From: Candidatus Firestoneibacteriota bacterium | Lineage (GTDB): Bacteria > JACRDZ01 | Direction: 5' to 3' | Length of the DNA: 9,592 nt | Assembly: GCA_016212735.1 (NCBI GenBank) | Contig: JACRDZ010000088.1 | Coordinates: 1 to 9,592, forward strand | Shown here: in pieces, positions 6,436-9,592 of the stretch | How the letters are laid out: each line of letters starts with the position of its first letter | How positions within the stretch are numbered: the first letter of the stretch is position 1 | Translations under genes and position numbers: made by a program | The notes under the pieces: generated by a model | What the model saw: the letters and a program-made list of their open reading frames with translations, nothing else | Told to the model about the DNA's origin: nothing | Databases searched by the model: none

Positions 6436-7701
6436 TTATTTTATTTTATAATTTTTATAAAGTTCTTTTAAGTACGGATGGTCTGGAAATATATTTTTCT
6501 CATTTACTAAAACAGATTTTAGTTTTTCTATATCTCCAATTTGAATATAAAGCTCTAAAAGCAATATTAAAGAATATAAATGATTAATATCATTAATTTG
6601 CGCTTTATTAAAGCATTGAAGGGCTTTCTCATATAATCTGACAGATTCAGCAGTTTTTCCTCTTTTTTGATATATTATACCTTTAAATAGATATCCACAT
6701 CCATCGAAAGTTCTTAAAGATATATAAATATTAAGTTCTTCAACAGCGTCTTCAATTAATTTATCATTCTTGCTTGAAAATCCCTTGTCCATATAACATA
6801 TTCCAAGATGTAAATGCGCATCCGGCATATTAAAACTCAAGTTTATTGCAGTAATATAATGGTCTTGTGCTTCATAGAAATTCCCTTTAGTTTTATATAT
6901 ATAGCCTATTAAAAAATGTGCCAATTTATTATGAGGATGAAACATTAGCAGATTTTTCAAATTCATTAATGCTGTATCAGAATTCCCTGATTTAAGACAG
7001 CATAATGCAATATTTATATATGGTCTTCCATAATGTGAGGATAAATCTATTGCTTTCTGAAAATATGATGTTGCATCTCTATATATACTCATCTTGCTGT
7101 AAGCAAATCCAAGATTGTTATAAGCCTGTATATGTTTAGGATTATATTTTATTTCTCCAGAAAGATATTTTGCTGCACTTTTATAATCTTTTAAAAGAAT
7201 ACATGTAGTTCCAAGATCAAATAAAATATTTTTAAAAACCGGCCATTCTTTTAATATTTTTTTGAACTCTATAAGCGCTTTATCCTCTTGTTTTAATTTC
7301 AAATATGTATGCGCAAGAGTTTGGTATGCTTCCTTAAAATCAGAGGATATAGATATAGCCTGTTTTAAAGCTGCCACTGCTTCATTATACTGGCGATTAT
7401 AGTAATATGCACAACCAAGATTATAAAATCCTGTTGCAAGTGGTTTATTAACAGTATTAGATATAGAACTAAAAACTTCAATTGCATCTCTGTAGTTATC
7501 CTGATCAATTAATTGCTTCCCTCTTGCATATATCCCATATACTTTATCTTGTTCGAATTCTTTAAGTGATTTAACTTCATATTCAAGCAGGAATATTTCT
7601 TTTTTTAAAATCGGTATATATATAAGTTCCATATCATCTATAATAATATTATGATTTCTTGAATGAAGTATATTTTTTAAATTTTTGTCTAAAAAATTCA
7701 T
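6436..7701 (-). CDS. Tetratricopeptide-repeat protein, scaffold-like
   Basis: This 421-residue protein consists mostly of tandem TPR units, about nine or ten, of which the clearest are residues 89-122 (FYNLGCAYYYNRQYNEAVAA), 123-156, 191-224 (AYNNLGFAYSKMSIYRDATS), 259-292 and 333-366. The unit near 293-330 is expanded by a short insertion after MDKGF. The first 50 residues are not repetitive, contain the Glu/Lys-rich LLEYEVKSLKEFEQDK stretch, and show no signal peptide or membrane helix, so a cytoplasmic or membrane-associated location is likely. TPR arrays form superhelical protein-binding surfaces; the partner is unknown, and no enzymatic domain is visible. The ATG at 7701 follows AAAGGA with five bases of spacing. 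It is the first gene of the operon with the PhoR-like kinase and rlmN, which makes a part in kinase signalling possible but unproven. Confidence 0.8.
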   Translation of the reverse strand: MNFLDKNLKNILHSRNHNIIIDDMELIYIPILKKEIFLLEYEVKSLKEFEQDKVYGIYARGKQLIDQDNYRDAIEVFSSISNTVNKPLATGFYNLGCAYYYNRQYNEAVAALKQAISISSDFKEAYQTLAHTYLKLKQEDKALIEFKKILKEWPVFKNILFDLGTTCILLKDYKSAAKYLSGEIKYNPKHIQAYNNLGFAYSKMSIYRDATSYFQKAIDLSSHYGRPYINIALCCLKSGNSDTALMNLKNLLMFHPHNKLAHFLIGYIYKTKGNFYEAQDHYITAINLSFNMPDAHLHLGICYMDKGFSSKNDKLIEDAVEELNIYISLRTFDGCGYLFKGIIYQKRGKTAESVRLYEKALQCFNKAQINDINHLYSLILLLELYIQIGDIEKLKSVLVNEKNIFPDHPYLKELYKNYKIK

Positions 7702-7706
7702 TTTTA

Positions 7707-7712
7707 TCCTTT
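7707..7712 (-). promoter_or_regulatory. Ribosome binding site of the TPR gene
   Basis: On the minus strand AAAGGA lies five bases before the ATG at 7701. It supports that start for the TPR protein; there is no in-frame upstream start with a comparable site in the gap. Confidence 0.7.
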
Positions 7713-7732
7713 AAAGACTATTTAGTTTACTT

Positions 7733-7764
7733 ATTATAACACTTTCCATATAAAACTGCTTCAA
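7733..7764 (-). promoter_or_regulatory. Candidate extended -10 promoter for the TPR-kinase-rlmN operon
   Basis: Read on the minus strand, a perfect TATAAT (7738-7733) is preceded by TG and one base (7741-7739), the extended -10 form TGTTATAAT. The best -35-like hexamer is TTGAAG (7764-7759), but it is 20 bases away, longer than the usual 17, so the site probably depends on the extended -10. Transcription would start near 7726, giving a leader of about 25 bases before the ATG at 7701. It lies just downstream of the receptor gene's terminator, so the operon appears independently transcribed. Confidence 0.6.
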
Positions 7765-7777
7765 TTTTTTATTAAAT

Positions 7778-7814
7778 AAAAAAGGGCAAGGATACAAGTT
7801 CATAATCCATGCCC
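7778..7814 (-). terminator. Rho-independent terminator of the TonB-dependent receptor gene
   Basis: On the minus strand, GGGCATGGAT (7814-7805) can pair with ATCCTTGCCC (7793-7784). This gives nine base pairs with a single A-A mismatch, closed by an 11-base loop and followed directly by six T (7783-7778). It starts 39 bases after the receptor stop codon at 7854. Stem, loop and T-run fit an intrinsic terminator, and it separates the receptor gene from the promoter of the TPR operon. Confidence 0.87.
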
Positions 7815-7853
7815 AAATACTAAGGATCTGCACAGCCCATATTATTAAAAATA

Positions 7854-9592
7854 CTAGAATTTAACTTCTATTCCTCCGCTTATAGTTCTTGGCGGCATTG
7901 GATAACCCTGGTCCTTAAACGTAGTTCCGAATTGTTCTTTATATTTTTTATCAAGAATATTATTAACACTTAAAAATATATTATAATTTTCTTTAATATT
8001 CTGAGACAATTTAATATCTGCAACAAAATAATCCGGCAACTTTTTTGTATCCATAGTAACCTGAGGGGAGTTATTATAATTAGGATAATAATTATATCTT
8101 TCACTGATATATCTTGTGTTGAAATTAATCTTTGTCCCCTTTTCAAAATTCAATCCTATTTTTACAGCCAGTTCGTGTTTTGGAGTAAATGCAGCACGTC
8201 TATTTTTAAATTCCTGTTTTGTTTCACCAGTTAACCAGTCTGAATAAACAATTTCTTTATTTTCTTGTTCTGCATCAAGAAAAGTATATGATACTCCAAA
8301 TGAGTATAATTTTAATTTTTTTAAGAGTTCAAGTTCAACACCTGATAATTTATGTTTGTTAATATTCTGGGGTTCCCAATCACCATTTGCTTTAGGCGCC
8401 CACGCAATTTTATTATCAGTATCTCGTTTAAAAACTCCAAGTTGTGTCATCAAACTGCTTGATAACCAATGTTCAAAGCTTAGTTCATAGCTTAACCCTG
8501 TTTCAGATTTCAAATCTTTATTCCCGCCTTTTGGCCAATACAAATCATTAAATGATGGTGCACGAAATGCTTTCCCTATTGCTGTTCGAAGTGTATTTGT
8601 TAAATCTGGTTTATATGCCATTCCAATAGACGGTGAAAAATTTGAACCATATAATGAATGATTATCATTTCTTGCACCTAATGTTACAGAAACCTGTTCA
8701 GACGGATTCCATTGATTTTCAAGCCATATTCCTGTGTTATCCGACGAAGGCATCCAATTTGTAACGATAGTTGTATTTTGTGTTGTATTTAATACTTTCT
8801 GTTCTGCATCATATTTATCTTTTTTTGCATCAACACCCATTATTAATTTATCATATCTGGCAAAATCAAATTGAAAACATATACTCCCTCCCTGAGACTT
8901 GCTTTTATATGTATCATTTTCATCCATTACATCCGCAGGGAAAGAAAACCAGTCGTCATATCGCACAAAATACTTCATCAGACGTTCATCATGCCAAAGT
9001 TTTAAAACAGGATGTAATTTTTCTCCTCTTTTCAAATCAACCGTAAAATCAACATAATAATTTTTGTTTTTTTGATTATCAAATAAAGTCGTTACTTCAC
9101 TATTGCCGTATTTTGCCTGTGTTCCTTTTTCAGGAACAGGGCCAGGGAGACCTGATTTATTGTCATGATATCCAATGTTTATCTGCGATAAAGAATTGTT
9201 ATCTATATTATATTTCAATTTCAGGAATAAATCATTTGCGAAAAAATCAGAATTATCTCTATACCCGTCTGTTTTTTTTGTGCTGCCAGTAATAATATAG
9301 CTCCATTTGTTACTTGTTCTGCCATAATCAAGTCCATAAAAATAAGTATTATAACTTCCATAACTACCGTAAACTTTTTTATATGGTTCTCCTTTTATAT
9401 CTTTCGTTACGATGTTTACAACTCCACCCATTGCATTAGCACCAAACAGATGAGAGCTGGGGCCTCTTATTATTTCAATTTTTTCAATATTATCCAATGA
9501 TATTTCCGAAAGATCCGCACTTCCTGTGGAAATTGAATTAACCGGCCTGCCGTCAATAAGTACCAGGACCTGAGCGGATGTTGAACCGCGCA
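7854..9592 (-). CDS. TonB-dependent outer-membrane receptor, N-terminus missing
   Basis: The frame is open from the right edge (first whole codon ends at 9590) to a TAG at 7854-7856, giving 578 residues. The signal peptide, TonB box and start of the plug lie outside the window; the TTG at 9497 is internal. The visible plug end carries the classic VLVLIDGRPVN stretch, DLSEISLDNIEKIEIIRGP and FGANAMGGVVNIVTK. The remaining 510 or so residues alternate in short amphipathic strands with aromatic-rich turns, as expected of a 22-strand barrel. It includes the family segments ARNDNHSLYGSNFSPSIGMA, GKAFRAPSFNDLYWP and VNNILDKKYKEQ near the end, and closes on a terminal Phe, the usual signal for outer-membrane assembly. 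The protein imports a scarce nutrient using TonB-ExbBD energy. BtuB-like cobalamin or siderophore/haem uptake are the main options, but the visible part does not tell them apart. Confidence 0.93.
   Translation of the reverse strand, partial: RGSTSAQVLVLIDGRPVNSISTGSADLSEISLDNIEKIEIIRGPSSHLFGANAMGGVVNIVTKDIKGEPYKKVYGSYGSYNTYFYGLDYGRTSNKWSYIITGSTKKTDGYRDNSDFFANDLFLKLKYNIDNNSLSQINIGYHDNKSGLPGPVPEKGTQAKYGNSEVTTLFDNQKNKNYYVDFTVDLKRGEKLHPVLKLWHDERLMKYFVRYDDWFSFPADVMDENDTYKSKSQGGSICFQFDFARYDKLIMGVDAKKDKYDAEQKVLNTTQNTTIVTNWMPSSDNTGIWLENQWNPSEQVSVTLGARNDNHSLYGSNFSPSIGMAYKPDLTNTLRTAIGKAFRAPSFNDLYWPKGGNKDLKSETGLSYELSFEHWLSSSLMTQLGVFKRDTDNKIAWAPKANGDWEPQNINKHKLSGVELELLKKLKLYSFGVSYTFLDAEQENKEIVYSDWLTGETKQEFKNRRAAFTPKHELAVKIGLNFEKGTKINFNTRYISERYNYYPNYNNSPQVTMDTKKLPDYFVADIKLSQNIKENYNIFLSVNNILDKKYKEQFGTTFKDQGYPMPPRTISGGIEVKF

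Noticed and set aside
7784..7838. A second GGGC and ATCC upstream of the receptor terminator, considered as an antiterminator or riboswitch-like switch.
   Set aside because: The alternative pairings are only about four base pairs each, and the element lies after a coding gene and not in a leader; it does not compete with the nine-pair terminator stem.

Overview
The window is a very A+T-rich stretch of bacterial chromosome holding eight protein genes and little non-coding DNA. A TonB-dependent outer-membrane receptor marks the host as a diderm. The rest (RqcH/NFACT, RlmN, a PhoR-type kinase, a large TPR protein) is compatible with a low-GC uncultured diderm lineage such as Elusimicrobiota, Omnitrophota or a Firestonebacteria-like group. 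The sequence alone does not decide the phylum. I see no RNA genes, insertion sequences, CRISPR arrays or phage genes, and no gene-free stretch longer than about 150 bases.

Left half, plus strand. The 3' part of an NFACT-family ribosome quality-control gene (1-1247) enters from the left edge. It is followed by a ten-helix EamA/DMT-family transporter (1323-2171) with a promoter-like sequence of its own. Next is a two-gene unit: a class I aldolase/thiolase closely resembling LsrF (2239-3030) and a zinc-dependent medium-chain dehydrogenase (3073-4098). It is preceded by a good extended -10 promoter candidate. The pair probably handles a phosphorylated sugar-like or polyol compound, but the substrate is not evident and no other lsr gene is present.

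Right half, minus strand. A tight operon reads leftward from an extended -10 promoter near 7735: a TPR-repeat protein (7701-6436), a PhoR-like histidine kinase (6423-5077) and the 23S rRNA/tRNA methyltransferase RlmN (5058-4039), with gaps of only 12 and 18 bases. Its 3' end runs 60 bases into the dehydrogenase gene coming from the other side. Upstream, the 3' part of a TonB-dependent receptor (9592-7854) enters from the right edge and is closed by a clear rho-independent terminator, which separates it from the TPR operon.

Most of the window is ordinary chromosomal housekeeping and envelope biology. The points worth a second look are the LsrF-like/dehydrogenase pair outside any AI-2 operon, the coupling of a TPR protein and an orphan PhoR-like kinase to rlmN, and the codon-for-codon antisense overlap between the dehydrogenase tail and the catalytic C-terminus of RlmN.
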